15,234 nucleotides of DNA from JABEVB01 sp049965775 (GTDB taxonomy: Bacteria; Planctomycetota; Phycisphaerae; WQYP01): assembly GCA_049965775.1 (NCBI GenBank), contig JBMFVX010000069.1:1-15234 (forward strand), given 5' to 3'. Below the pieces are notes generated by a model. The model searched no databases and was not told the origin of the DNA. It saw only the letters and a list, made by a program, of their open reading frames with translations. Numbering within the stretch: the first letter of the stretch is position 1; each line of letters opens with the position of its first letter. This document shows positions 1 to 8,225 of the stretch, one piece after another. A program made the translations under genes and the position numbers.

Positions 1-126
1 CCCGGTATTACCTATCATCGGAGTATCTCACCATCACACTGCAATAAAGCCTTCAAATTTTGGCCGTGGGAGGTATATCTCGATCTACGCTCTTGCACCC
101 CGCGGGCTGCCGCCGATCGCGGGCGG

Positions 127-155
127 TTTTCAGTTGCTGCCGTGACCGCTACAAT
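127..155 (+). promoter_or_regulatory. Candidate sigma-70-type promoter of the lysS operon
   Basis: A TTTTCA box (127-132) is separated by 17 bases from TACAAT (150-155), which lies about 50 bases before the preferred lysS start. The -10 box matches the consensus at five of six positions and the -35 box at four of six. It is the only well-spaced pair I see upstream of the operon. It is a pattern match only; no transcript data exist here. The bases before it (1-126) hold no gene I can support. Confidence 0.35.
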
Positions 156-205
156 ACGGGGCTTGACGCCAAACCGTGCGTCATGGGACTACGTATGGAC
201 GTTGC

Positions 206-1759
206 ATGCACGATAACCAAACTCATCACGAAAATCCCCAATACCGTGACCGGCTCGCAAGGCTGGAGAAATGGCGGCAGGCCGGCGTAGACCCCTATGG
301 CCGACGGCTCGATGGACTGATCTCGGCGGCGGCGGCACGGGGCCTGCATACCGCTGAAACGCCGCATGATGGCGGCCCGCAGGCCCGCGTGGCGGGGCGT
401 ATTTTGCTGCTGCGCGACATTGGCAAGCTTATATTTATCACCATTGGCGACTGGACAGGCAAAATACAAATCGGCTTGGCCAAGCAGCATATTGCCGCGG
501 GATGGGAGCAGGCAAAACTGCTGGAACTGGGCGATATTGCATGGTTTTCGGGCAAGGTGGGGCACACCAAAACCGGCGAAGTCACGATCTGGGCTGATGC
601 ATTTGGACTTGCAGCCAAGGCTCTGCTGCCACCGCCGGAAAAATTTCACGGTTTGGCCGATACAGAACTTTGTTATCGGCAGCGTTATCTCGATTTGTTT
701 GCCAATCCTGAATCCATGGAAGTGTTTTTGGCTCGCTCGCAAATGGTGCAGCATATTCGAACATTTCTCCAGGAGCGGCAATTTATTGAAGTTGAAACTC
801 CGATGATGCAGGCTGTGGCCGGCGGGGCTGCGGCGAGGCCCTTTGTTACGCATCACAATGCGCTGGACCTGAACCTGTTTATGCGCATAAGCCCGGAGTT
901 GTACCTGAAGCGGCTGTTGGTGGGCGGCATGGAACGTGTGTTTGAAATCAATCGCAACTTCCGCAACGAAGGCATAGATACCCGGCACAATCCAGAATTT
1001 ACGATGATGGAGCTGTATCAGGCATACAGCGACCTTGCCGGCATGATGGAACTTACCGAGTCGTTGGTGGCCGAACTGGCAGCCAAGCGCTTGGCACAAA
1101 GCGGAAAGATGGTCGGTGGAGAAGTCACCCTTCCCTATGGCGATCGCATGTTGAACTATGCCCGCCCGTTTGCGCGTGTAGCGTATGGCGAGTTGTTTAC
1201 GCGGCATGTGGGCGCTGACATGGGCGACCGAGCCGCAGTCTTGGCCCGTGCGGCATCGCTCGGTGTCGAAAACGCTCTATCCATGGATCACGACGTGCTG
1301 GTGGGCCTGTTGTTTGAGCAGCATGCCGAGCCAGCGCTGGCTGCGTATGACCGCCCGGTGTTTGTTTACGATTACCCGGCCGGTCTGTGCCCGCTGACGC
1401 GGCGCAAGGCCGAAAATCCCGCCATTGCGGAACGCTTTGAGCTGTATGTAGCCGGTATGGAACTTGCGAACGCATATACCGAACTGAATGACCCTGCGGT
1501 ACAGGAGGCGACGTTTTCCGCGCAGTTGGCCGGGCAGAAAGCTGAAGATTCCATGGCCAAAATGGATCATGATTTTATAACCGCTTTGCAGGCGGGCATG
1601 CCGCCGGCCGGCGGATTGGGCATTGGCATAGATCGGCTTGTGATGCTTCTGGTGAACCGCACAAGCATACGCGATGTCATATTGTTTCCGTTGATGCGAC
1701 CGCAGGGAGGTCGCGCACCAGCAACCGAGCAGGAGGATACGCCCACCCGCAGGGCATAA
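206..1759 (+). CDS. lysS: Lysyl-tRNA synthetase, class II
   Basis: Charges tRNA-Lys with lysine in the cytoplasm, using ATP. The N-terminal OB-fold anticodon-binding domain spans roughly residues 55-150. The class II catalytic core follows. Motif 2 is seen as FRNEGIDTRHNPEFT, with its arginine near residue 253. Motif 3 is GLGIGIDRLVML, with its arginine near residue 477. The HNPEFT segment and the NAYTELNDP segment near the C-terminus are typical of bacterial LysRS. At about 517 residues the protein has normal length. I prefer the ATG at 206 to the in-frame GTG at 176, because the ten extra residues carry no family similarity; neither start has a strong ribosome binding site. It is the first gene of a probable five-gene operon, 61 bases before the lipoprotein-release permease. 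The identification is firm; only the start is uncertain. Confidence 0.96.
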   Translation: MHDNQTHHENPQYRDRLARLEKWRQAGVDPYGRRLDGLISAAAARGLHTAETPHDGGPQARVAGRILLLRDIGKLIFITIGDWTGKIQIGLAKQHIAAGWEQAKLLELGDIAWFSGKVGHTKTGEVTIWADAFGLAAKALLPPPEKFHGLADTELCYRQRYLDLFANPESMEVFLARSQMVQHIRTFLQERQFIEVETPMMQAVAGGAAARPFVTHHNALDLNLFMRISPELYLKRLLVGGMERVFEINRNFRNEGIDTRHNPEFTMMELYQAYSDLAGMMELTESLVAELAAKRLAQSGKMVGGEVTLPYGDRMLNYARPFARVAYGELFTRHVGADMGDRAAVLARAASLGVENALSMDHDVLVGLLFEQHAEPALAAYDRPVFVYDYPAGLCPLTRRKAENPAIAERFELYVAGMELANAYTELNDPAVQEATFSAQLAGQKAEDSMAKMDHDFITALQAGMPPAGGLGIGIDRLVMLLVNRTSIRDVILFPLMRPQGGRAPATEQEDTPTRRA

Positions 1760-1820
1760 TGCAAAGATGCGGCCGCCTTGTTTGGCGGTTGACCTGTGCG
1801 GGGCTGGGCCAAACGTCCTC

Positions 1821-3524
1821 ATGTACAAACTCTTTTTATGTATTCGATATTTAACGCGCAAGGGAATTGTGATATTTCCGGTGCTGGCGGTATGGCTGTG
1901 CGTGATGATGCTGATTATTGTCAACAGCATCATGACCGGCTTTGTAAATCGTGTGCGCAGCGCCGGCCATGGGCTTGTAGGCGATGTCGTGGTGAGCAGC
2001 ATAAGCCCGGCGGGCTTTCCCGATTATCAACAGTTACAGAAACGCATTGACGCATTGCCGCAGGTGCGTGCAAGTTCACCGGTTATTGTGGCGCTTGGGT
2101 TGTTAAATCTGCCCGACTACGAATACACAAAACTGGTGGTGGTGCTCGGCATAGATCCCAACAGCCAATCAAAGGTTACCAACTTTGATCATGGTTTGTA
2201 TTGGCAATACAAAGCCCCGTTGCACGCCGTTGAAGACATCGGCGATCAGGGCTATCCGGTGCGGCAGAGTCAACTCGTGAAGCGAGCGGTCACATTCTTA
2301 AACGGTGCCGAGAAAAATGAAAAGCGCCTCCGTGATGGCTTGGCCATGGAGCCGATTCCGTCATCCGCCTGGTTCGCCGCAATCCGGCGACACTGGCAGG
2401 TGGTGCGGCGCGAAGACTGGCAGGCGGCCTTGCACAAATTCGACCGGGCGCAGCGCGATCTGACGTTTATTACGGGCTTGCCTAAAAATGGTTTCTACAA
2501 AAATCGTGCTGCACTGGTCAAGGCTTTGGTGCCGGCCGAGCCGAGCTTCAAACCTCCGCCAGAAGCCGCAGCGAGTTACGCCTCCGCCGCTGATGAACCT
2601 TCGAACGGTTGCATCGTCGGCGTGGACCTTGGATTGTATGAGAAAAATCGCTTTGGGCAGTATAACCGTCCGCCGGGCATTCGTTTTACGCCGGCGATAT
2701 TGACCGTTTCGCCCATTACGCTGCGTGCGACCGTAGCGCAGCCGCAGGCCGGGCGGTTTCAGATTGTAGACGATTCGCGCACGCGCGTGTTTACCGCCGA
2801 CTCGCGGCAAATTTATGTTCCGTTTAAGGTGCTTCAAAAGCTGACATTCATGCAGCAGCAGGACCTGCTTGCGGGGGGTGTGCAGCCGGCTCGCTGCAGC
2901 GAACTGCAGATACGCGTTAAAAATGACGCCAGCGCTGCGGCCGTAAACCAAGCACGGGATGCCATTGCGCGTGTGGTAAGCGCCTTTGTGCACCAACACC
3001 CCGAAGCCCAGATTGCCGGGCTGCAGACGCAAACGTGGGTGCAGGAACAGGCGCAGTACATCAAGGCTGTGGACAACGAGCGCAACATGATATTGTTTTT
3101 GTTGGGCTTGGTGAGTCTTGTGGTGGTGGTGGTGATTTTTCTTATTTTTTACATGCTGGTGCGCGACAAAACACGTGACATTGGCATCATAAAGGCCATT
3201 GGGGGCGGCGAGTGGGGCGTGGCGAGCATATTTCTGCTTTATGGACTGCTTATTTCGGTGGCGGGCGCGGCGCCCGGCGTGCTTTGCGGCGTATTGTTTG
3301 TGCTGCATGACAATTGGATTCACGATCACATTCTGTGGCGCTGGTTTGGCATATCCATCTGGAACCGCAAGGTGTACATTTTTTCGCATATACCCGATCA
3401 GGTAACAGCCAGTGCGGTGGTGATTATTGTGCTCTCTGCAATGGCTGCGGGGTTGCTGGGGGCGCTGTTGCCGGCTATTAAAGCAGCGCGGCAGGATCCG
3501 GTGGAGGCGCTGCGTTACGAATAG
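1821..3524 (+). CDS. LolC/LolE-family lipoprotein-releasing ABC transporter permease (FtsX/MacB fold)
   Basis: Inner-membrane subunit of a LolCDE-like transporter that would extract lipoproteins from the inner membrane for transfer to the outer membrane. The layout is the FtsX/MacB type: TM1 at about residues 14-40, a large periplasmic domain at about 42-420, then three TM segments at about 423-447, 467-495 and 530-553. The cytoplasmic coupling segment RDIGIIKAIG follows TM2, and the end reads ARQDPVEALRYE; both are hallmarks of the family. I chose the ATG at 1821 (MYKLFLCIRYL) because this is the canonical LolC/E start; an in-frame ATG at 1767 would add 18 unrelated residues. At 567 residues it is far longer than E. 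coli LolC or LolE (about 400). Most of the extra length lies between the GIDP motif at residue 110 and GCIVG near 263. The ATPase gene follows after 32 bases. Only one permease gene is present, so the complex may be a homodimer (LolF-like) or the partner is encoded elsewhere. Confidence 0.88.
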   Translation: MYKLFLCIRYLTRKGIVIFPVLAVWLCVMMLIIVNSIMTGFVNRVRSAGHGLVGDVVVSSISPAGFPDYQQLQKRIDALPQVRASSPVIVALGLLNLPDYEYTKLVVVLGIDPNSQSKVTNFDHGLYWQYKAPLHAVEDIGDQGYPVRQSQLVKRAVTFLNGAEKNEKRLRDGLAMEPIPSSAWFAAIRRHWQVVRREDWQAALHKFDRAQRDLTFITGLPKNGFYKNRAALVKALVPAEPSFKPPPEAAASYASAADEPSNGCIVGVDLGLYEKNRFGQYNRPPGIRFTPAILTVSPITLRATVAQPQAGRFQIVDDSRTRVFTADSRQIYVPFKVLQKLTFMQQQDLLAGGVQPARCSELQIRVKNDASAAAVNQARDAIARVVSAFVHQHPEAQIAGLQTQTWVQEQAQYIKAVDNERNMILFLLGLVSLVVVVVIFLIFYMLVRDKTRDIGIIKAIGGGEWGVASIFLLYGLLISVAGAAPGVLCGVLFVLHDNWIHDHILWRWFGISIWNRKVYIFSHIPDQVTASAVVIIVLSAMAAGLLGALLPAIKAARQDPVEALRYE

Positions 3525-3556
3525 GTTCGCCGGGCTGCCGGCCGCATTGGAAAGCT

Positions 3557-4252
3557 ATGCAAAGTTTGCTTGAAATCACAGATGTTCATAAAACCTACCG
3601 AATCGGGCCGGCGGTGGTGGCGGTGCTTTCCGGCGCAAATTTGTCGGTGGCGGAGGGGGAGTTTGTGGCGATTACCGGGGCTTCTGGTTCGGGCAAAAGC
3701 ACGCTGCTTCACATTGCCGGCGCGCTGGACCGGGCGGATAGCGGCACGGTGAGCTTTAAGGGCCAGGCCCTCAACCGCATGTCGAGCGGCCAGAGACATT
3801 TCATGCGCAATCGTTCATTTGGTTTTGTCTTTCAGTTGTATCATCTGCTCCCGGAGCTTAACGTGCTGGAGAACGTGATGTTGCCGGCCATGGTTGCGGC
3901 CCCAACATGGATGGCGCTGGTGCGGGCTCGCCCACGGAAGCCGCAGGCATTGGCCTTGCTCGATGAGTTTGGCCTTGCAGAGCGATTGCACCATCGGCCG
4001 GGGCAGCTATCCGGCGGCGAGCGGCAGCGCGTCGCGATCGCCCGGGCGCTTATTAACGAGCCGGCGGTATTGCTGGCGGATGAGCCGACCGGCAACCTGG
4101 ATCCCAAAACCGGCCAGACGATTCTCGACGTTCTGCTGCGGCTGCACAAAGACAAAGGGCAGACGATTATATTGGTGACGCATGATCCGCAGATTGCGGC
4201 GCTTGCAGATCGAACGGTTCGCCTGCTCGATGGCCGGGTACAGGTGGCTTAG
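3557..4252 (+). CDS. lolD: LolD-like ABC transporter ATP-binding protein
   Basis: Cytoplasmic ATPase that would drive the permease encoded just upstream. All nucleotide-binding motifs are intact over 231 residues: Walker A GASGSGKST (41-49), Q-loop glutamine 93 in FQLYHLLPELNVLENV, ABC signature LSGGERQRVAIARAL (from 151), Walker B VLLADEPTGNLD (171-182) and switch histidine 209 (THD). The FQLYHLLPELNVLENVMLP stretch is typical of the LolD/MacB group rather than importer ATPases. A GGAAAG ribosome binding site lies just before the ATG. The only alternative is another MacB-family export ATPase; pairing with a LolC/E-type permease favours lipoprotein release. Confidence 0.9.
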   Translation: MQSLLEITDVHKTYRIGPAVVAVLSGANLSVAEGEFVAITGASGSGKSTLLHIAGALDRADSGTVSFKGQALNRMSSGQRHFMRNRSFGFVFQLYHLLPELNVLENVMLPAMVAAPTWMALVRARPRKPQALALLDEFGLAERLHHRPGQLSGGERQRVAIARALINEPAVLLADEPTGNLDPKTGQTILDVLLRLHKDKGQTIILVTHDPQIAALADRTVRLLDGRVQVA

Positions 4253-4309
4253 CACGGCTAAATGTCGCCGAATAGTGGAGGCGATTAAACCATTGGAGTT
4301 GAAGCATAC

Positions 4310-5425
4310 ATGAGTTTTTGGCGGCGAGTATTCAGTGAAAAGCCAGGCGGAACCGACGGCGGCGAAGATATGCCGCTGATGGGCTTTGGCGAGCACTTGG
4401 AGGAACTGCGCCGCCGCGTAATTTATGCCATTTTAGGCGGCGTAGTGGGTATTGCATTTTGTCTTTATCACGTCAACGACGTGATAGGCATGCTTTATCA
4501 GCCGTATTTTTTGGCGCTTCGCAATGCCGGCTATCCCGGCAACCTGATTTATCAGAATCCACTGGGATCGTTCATATCGGCCATGGTGCTGGGCATGCAG
4601 GCCGGGCTTGTGCTGGCCAGCCCCTGGATTATTTATCAAGCATGGCGATTTGTGGCGGTTGGCTTGTACCCGCGGGAACGCAAACTCGTTTACAAATACA
4701 TGGGGCCGAGCATGTTTTTGTTTGCCGTTGGCGTGGCATTTTTCTTTTTTCTGGTATTGCCGGTGCTGCTCAAGTTTACCATGCAGTTTAACACCCAGTT
4801 GCCGCCACCCTCGGCCCAGCCGTATGGCGTTGAAAAGTGGTTGTACCCTGCCACCTCCAGCCCGCAAGACTTTGCCAAACTTCCAAGCGGCAACAAGGCT
4901 CATCTTCTGCAGATACCAATAGTACGGTCGGATCCGACGAAGTTTGCGCCGGGCGCGGCGGTCATGTGGTACAACGCGGTGGACCATCAACTGAAGCTGC
5001 ATGTGAATCAGTTGACGCTTGCGTTGAGCACGGTGCCCGCCAATTCCATTTTTGCGTCGTATCCGCTGTTTAAGGAATATCGCAGCTTTGTGGTCATTAT
5101 GTGCCTCATCTTCGGTCTTTCATTTGAATTGCCGATGGTGATGCTCATTTTATCTCAAATAGGCATTGTAAAAGCGTCGCAATTCCGCAAAATGTGGCGT
5201 ATTGCGATTATGACGCTGGCGGTAACGGCCATATTGCTGGCCCCCTCGCCGGATGTATTTACCTTTTTGAGCGTATTTATTCCGCTGGTTTTGCTGTATG
5301 TGCTGGGCCTGATTTTAGCGACTGTAGCCACGCACCGGCGCGAACTTGCCGATGCCCGCGACGAAGCGGAATACGCGCGTGAAACGCACGAGCAGGAAAA
5401 TCGTGACAAGGGCGACGAAGCGTAA
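4310..5425 (+). CDS. tatC: Sec-independent protein translocase TatC, with enlarged periplasmic loop
   Basis: Core receptor of the twin-arginine translocase, which exports folded proteins across the inner membrane. Landmarks include the N-terminal GFGEHLEELRRR (E. coli FLTHLIELRKR), the VGLYPRERKLV segment with the conserved glutamate after TM2, SFELP at the start of TM4, and LAPSPDVFT in place of the usual LTPPDVFS. Six hydrophobic segments fit the TatC topology. The protein has 371 residues against about 250 for usual TatC. The extra length is mainly between TM3 and TM4 (about residues 158-256), where E. coli has only some 20 residues, with a further charged C-terminal tail. A GGAG lies 11 bases before the ATG. 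It starts 57 bases after lolD. No tatA or tatB gene is in the window. Confidence 0.94.
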   Translation: MSFWRRVFSEKPGGTDGGEDMPLMGFGEHLEELRRRVIYAILGGVVGIAFCLYHVNDVIGMLYQPYFLALRNAGYPGNLIYQNPLGSFISAMVLGMQAGLVLASPWIIYQAWRFVAVGLYPRERKLVYKYMGPSMFLFAVGVAFFFFLVLPVLLKFTMQFNTQLPPPSAQPYGVEKWLYPATSSPQDFAKLPSGNKAHLLQIPIVRSDPTKFAPGAAVMWYNAVDHQLKLHVNQLTLALSTVPANSIFASYPLFKEYRSFVVIMCLIFGLSFELPMVMLILSQIGIVKASQFRKMWRIAIMTLAVTAILLAPSPDVFTFLSVFIPLVLLYVLGLILATVATHRRELADARDEAEYARETHEQENRDKGDEA

Positions 5426-5471
5426 CGTCGCGGATGGCGGTTATTTCAAATAATTTTATCAGTGAGATTTC

Positions 5472-7445
5472 ATGGCAGTAGCGGAACTTAAAGACATCAC
5501 CAAGGCATACAGCGGCCGAAGTATTCTTCGCGGCATCACGCTGGATTTGCAACCGGGGCAGCGCGTAGGGCTTGTTGGCCCCAATGGCGCAGGCAAAACG
5601 ACGCTGGTAAAAATACTGGCCGGTGTAGAGGAAGCTGATGCGGGCGAAGTGCAGGTATCGCGCCAGGCCACCTTAAGCTACGTTTCGCAGCAGCCGCGAC
5701 TGGACCCCGAAAGTACGCTGCAGCAGCAAGTATCGCTGGTTTTTGCCGAGTTGCATGCGGTGCAGCATAAAATGGAACAGGCTGCCGCAGCCATGGCCGA
5801 GCATCCATCAGGCCCGCTGCATGATCAGGCCATCGCAGATTATGACCATTTGCAGCATCATTTTGAACACATGGGCGGCTGGGACATCGAACGCCGGCTC
5901 GACGTGGTGATGCAGCAACTGGGATTTAAGGAATCCGATTATCTGCTGCCAATCAAGGCTCTCTCCGGCGGGCAAAAGTCTCGTGCGCAGCTTGCGCAAA
6001 TGCTGCTGATGGGGCCTGATCTGCTGCTGCTGGATGAACCCACCAATCACCTCGACCTGCCCATGCTGGATTGGCTTGAGCAGGCGCTTTGCGAAATGAG
6101 CGATGCGGCCATGCTGATTGTAAGCCACGACCGCTACTTTCTGGACAGCGTCGCTACCGACATCATTGAAATGAGCGAGGGCCGCATAGAACACTATCCG
6201 GGCAACTATTCCGACTACCTGGTGTTGCGCGCCGAGCGCATGCTCGCACGGCAGCGCCAATTCGACCAGCAGCAGACGTTTATCGCCAAACAGGAAGAAT
6301 ACATTCGGCGATTTCAGGCAGGGCAACGGGCGCGGCAGGCACGGGGGCGCAAGACCCGCCTGAACCGGCTGAAAGAAACGGCGCTGGCCGCGGAGCCTCG
6401 CGGAAAAAAAGCGGATATTATTCTCAATCTAGCCATTTCGCGTCATAGCGGCCACGAGGTGCTTAAGGTGCAGGACTTAGCCAAGTCGTTCGGCTCCAAG
6501 GATTTGTTCCGCGGGTTGGAGTTGAATGTTATTCGTGGTTCGCGAATCGGCATTGTCGGGCCGAATGGTTCCGGCAAGAGCACCCTCCTGAACATTTTGG
6601 CCGGTAAATTGCAGCCTGATGCCGGAACAGTTCATTGGGGGCATGCGGTGGCGCTGCAGTTTTACCAGCAGGAACATCAGGACCTGGACTTAAAGAAGAA
6701 TATTTTTCAGGAATTGCGGGCCGCCCGCCCAACCGCATCGGAGCAGGACCTGCGCGACCTTGCGGCTCTGTTTCAGTTTAGGGGTGATGACATCGAAAAG
6801 CCGGTGGGAGTGCTTTCCGGTGGAGAAAAGGCTCGTGTGGCCATGGCCAAGCTGCTGCTTAAACCCACCAATACCATTCTGATGGACGAACCGACAAACC
6901 ACCTGGATATGGACACCTGCCGCGTGGTTGAGGCTGCTCTTGACAGCTACGACGGGACGCTCATCCTTGTGTCACACGATCGGTACTTTTTAGACAGTGT
7001 TTGCGATCAATTGCTGGTTCTCGAGCCGGGCGACCAAGGCCCCACTTGGCGGCTCTTTGATGGCTCGTACAGCGAATATCTTGACTTTAAGCATGCTGAA
7101 AAGACCAAGGCGTCCGCTCAGGAGCGGCAGCGCCGTGAGAATGACAATAGCGCTCGGCAGCGCGGCGGCTCTGCGCCAAGCGCCGCCAAAACAAACTCTG
7201 CGGCAAAGCCGACGGCCAGGAAGTTGCCCCTGCATTTGCAAAAATTAACGCTCGATCAACTTGAAAAGCTCGTACACGATTTGGAAGACGAGTTAAAACT
7301 ACGCGAAGAATCGTTTGCAGATGCCGCAATCGCCTCCGATCTCAAGCGGGTTGCCGAGGTCACACGCCAGTGCGATGAGCTGCGAAAAAAGATCGGCGAA
7401 ACCATGGCTGCCTGGGAAGCAAAGGCCGCGGAATCCGCAAGATAA
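5472..7445 (+). CDS. ABC-F family ATPase (Uup-like), two nucleotide-binding domains and C-terminal coiled coil
   Basis: Soluble tandem ABC protein of the ABC-F class, which acts on ribosomes rather than in transport; no membrane segment is present. NBD1 has Walker A GPNGAGKT (36-43), signature LSGGQ (164-168) and DEPTNHLD (from 188). An arginine-rich linker (about 235-310) corresponds to the P-site tRNA interaction motif. NBD2 has Walker A GPNGSGKS (363-370), signature LSGGE (448-452) and DEPTNHLD (from 472). The last 70 or so residues (LHLQKLTLDQLEKLV onward) form a charged coiled coil as in Uup and related proteins, preceded by a low-complexity Ala/Ser/Arg stretch. At 657 residues it fits Uup-type members. 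It lies 46 bases after tatC and is the last gene of the plus-strand run. Its exact subfamily (Uup, EttA-like or a resistance type) cannot be fixed by eye. Confidence 0.9.
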   Translation: MAVAELKDITKAYSGRSILRGITLDLQPGQRVGLVGPNGAGKTTLVKILAGVEEADAGEVQVSRQATLSYVSQQPRLDPESTLQQQVSLVFAELHAVQHKMEQAAAAMAEHPSGPLHDQAIADYDHLQHHFEHMGGWDIERRLDVVMQQLGFKESDYLLPIKALSGGQKSRAQLAQMLLMGPDLLLLDEPTNHLDLPMLDWLEQALCEMSDAAMLIVSHDRYFLDSVATDIIEMSEGRIEHYPGNYSDYLVLRAERMLARQRQFDQQQTFIAKQEEYIRRFQAGQRARQARGRKTRLNRLKETALAAEPRGKKADIILNLAISRHSGHEVLKVQDLAKSFGSKDLFRGLELNVIRGSRIGIVGPNGSGKSTLLNILAGKLQPDAGTVHWGHAVALQFYQQEHQDLDLKKNIFQELRAARPTASEQDLRDLAALFQFRGDDIEKPVGVLSGGEKARVAMAKLLLKPTNTILMDEPTNHLDMDTCRVVEAALDSYDGTLILVSHDRYFLDSVCDQLLVLEPGDQGPTWRLFDGSYSEYLDFKHAEKTKASAQERQRRENDNSARQRGGSAPSAAKTNSAAKPTARKLPLHLQKLTLDQLEKLVHDLEDELKLREESFADAAIASDLKRVAEVTRQCDELRKKIGETMAAWEAKAAESAR

Positions 7446-7483
7446 TGTTTATTCTCGCGAAACCGCGAGCTGCTGGTAAGCAT

Positions 7484-7518
7484 AAAAAGCGCCCCGAAGC
7501 ATAATGACTTCGGGGCGC
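7484..7518 (-). terminator. Rho-independent terminator of the His/Met-rich gene unit
   Basis: An 11-bp perfect stem (7489-7499 with 7508-7518, GCGCCCCGAAG and its complement) encloses an 8-base loop. Read on the minus strand, the stem is followed by five Ts (7488-7484), the classic intrinsic terminator form. It sits 28 bases after the stop of the minus-strand gene at 7547. On the plus strand no T-run follows, so for the convergent ABC-F gene it could at most be a barrier. A smaller perfect 6-bp stem (7454-7459 with 7464-7469) lies just after the ABC-F stop. Confidence 0.85.
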
Positions 7519-7546
7519 CGCTACTTACGTACACGAGATAATTTAA

Positions 7547-8161
7547 TTAATGACCGGTCGGCGCTGCGGTGTCTTGATCGTTGTCGTGATCGTGCTTGCC
7601 GTGGTGACCATGCCAGGTATCCCGGTCATGATGGTTCATCCATCTATGACGCATCCAGCCATGGTGCATCATGCCCATTGGCGGGTGCATTCCCATCATG
7701 TTCTGCATTTGCATCATTTGCATTTGCAGTTCCATGACCTGCATTTGCAGTTGCATCATCTGCATTCGCATCTGCACCATTTGCATCATCATGCCGCGGC
7801 CCATTGGCCCACCCATTGGACCTGGCTTGTGCCCGCGCATCATGGGGCTGCCATGCGGACCATGCCGGCCCGGCATCATGTGATGATGCCACGGGCAACC
7901 TGAACCTCCCATCATAGGATGGTGCCATGGCGCGTGTGGGCCGTGATGCTTATCGGCTGGCGGCGGCGGCGGTGGTGGCGGTGGGTTGGGGGCGTCGGTC
8001 ACGGCATCTGCTTGAATAACGCTGGTGGGTGCCGCCGGGGCTGCTTGCGGGTTGTCGGCGGCTAGCGCTACCGGTACAGCCGCTGCTACCAGAGCAAGAG
8101 CCGTGAGCCATGCAAAGGAGGCTCGTAATGCGTGCTTGGAAGACACAGTTTGGCTTTTCAT
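7547..8161 (-). CDS. Secreted His/Met-rich protein with tandem methionine heptads
   Basis: A 204-residue protein matching no family I can name. The start ATG at 8161 is fixed by an AGGAG site six bases upstream; the TTG two codons earlier is less likely. Residues 1-34 look like a signal peptide (positive N-region, hydrophobic core, ALA cleavage site). An Ala/Pro-rich spacer ends in nine prolines (60-68). His/Pro/Gly/Met clusters follow (about 71-120). Residues 124-158 hold 17 methionines in 35 positions and contain four heptads, with Met, Leu or Val at every a and d position. The tail (about 165-204) is rich in His, Trp and Asp. Met and His clusters of this kind commonly bind copper or silver, so a periplasmic metal-binding role is an inference. 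A single cysteine (89) is present. It is the second gene of a minus-strand pair, 64 bases after the membrane protein gene, whose loop has a similar composition. A structural or low-complexity surface protein is the alternative. Confidence 0.75.
   Translation of the reverse strand: MKSQTVSSKHALRASFAWLTALALVAAAVPVALAADNPQAAPAAPTSVIQADAVTDAPNPPPPPPPPPADKHHGPHAPWHHPMMGGSGCPWHHHMMPGRHGPHGSPMMRGHKPGPMGGPMGRGMMMQMVQMRMQMMQLQMQVMELQMQMMQMQNMMGMHPPMGMMHHGWMRHRWMNHHDRDTWHGHHGKHDHDNDQDTAAPTGH
7697..7780 (-). repeat. Four degenerate 21-bp tandem repeats encoding Met-rich heptads
   Basis: Units lie at 7760-7780, 7739-7759, 7718-7738 and 7697-7717. They encode MVQMRMQ, MMQLQMQ, VMELQMQ and MMQMQNM (residues 128-155 of the His/Met-rich protein). 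The DNA units resemble each other (recurring TGCATTTGCAG on the plus strand), so they probably arose by in-frame duplication. The 7-residue period puts a hydrophobic residue at each a and d position of a helix. Confidence 0.8.
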
Positions 8162-8225
8162 AAGCAACTCCTAAAAAGAGAATGATTAAATTATTCTGCC
8201 CTGAACACAAGGCAGACCTATCAGG

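Noticed and set aside
110..130. Small hairpin CCGCC/GGCGG followed by four Ts before lysS, as a terminator of an upstream gene
   Set aside because: The stem is only five base pairs and the T-run is short and overlaps the candidate -35 box; no upstream gene is visible.
149..1207. Long minus-strand frame (352 codons) opposite lysS
   Set aside because: It lies entirely antisense to a certain gene, has a composition rich in His, Gln and Arg typical of shadow frames, and no recognisable motif.
2361..3389. Long minus-strand frame (342 codons) opposite the LolC/E-like gene
   Set aside because: Shadow of the permease gene; repetitive basic composition with His runs mirrors the Val/Leu-rich TM codons on the other strand.
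7697..7780. CRISPR-like or satellite array
   Set aside because: The 21-bp units are contiguous without spacers and keep the reading frame of the secreted protein, so they are coding repeats.
7550..7903. Plus-strand His-rich frame opposite the His/Met-rich gene
   Set aside because: CAT on the plus strand is ATG on the minus strand, so the His runs mirror the Met codons. The minus strand has the ribosome binding site, signal peptide and terminator.
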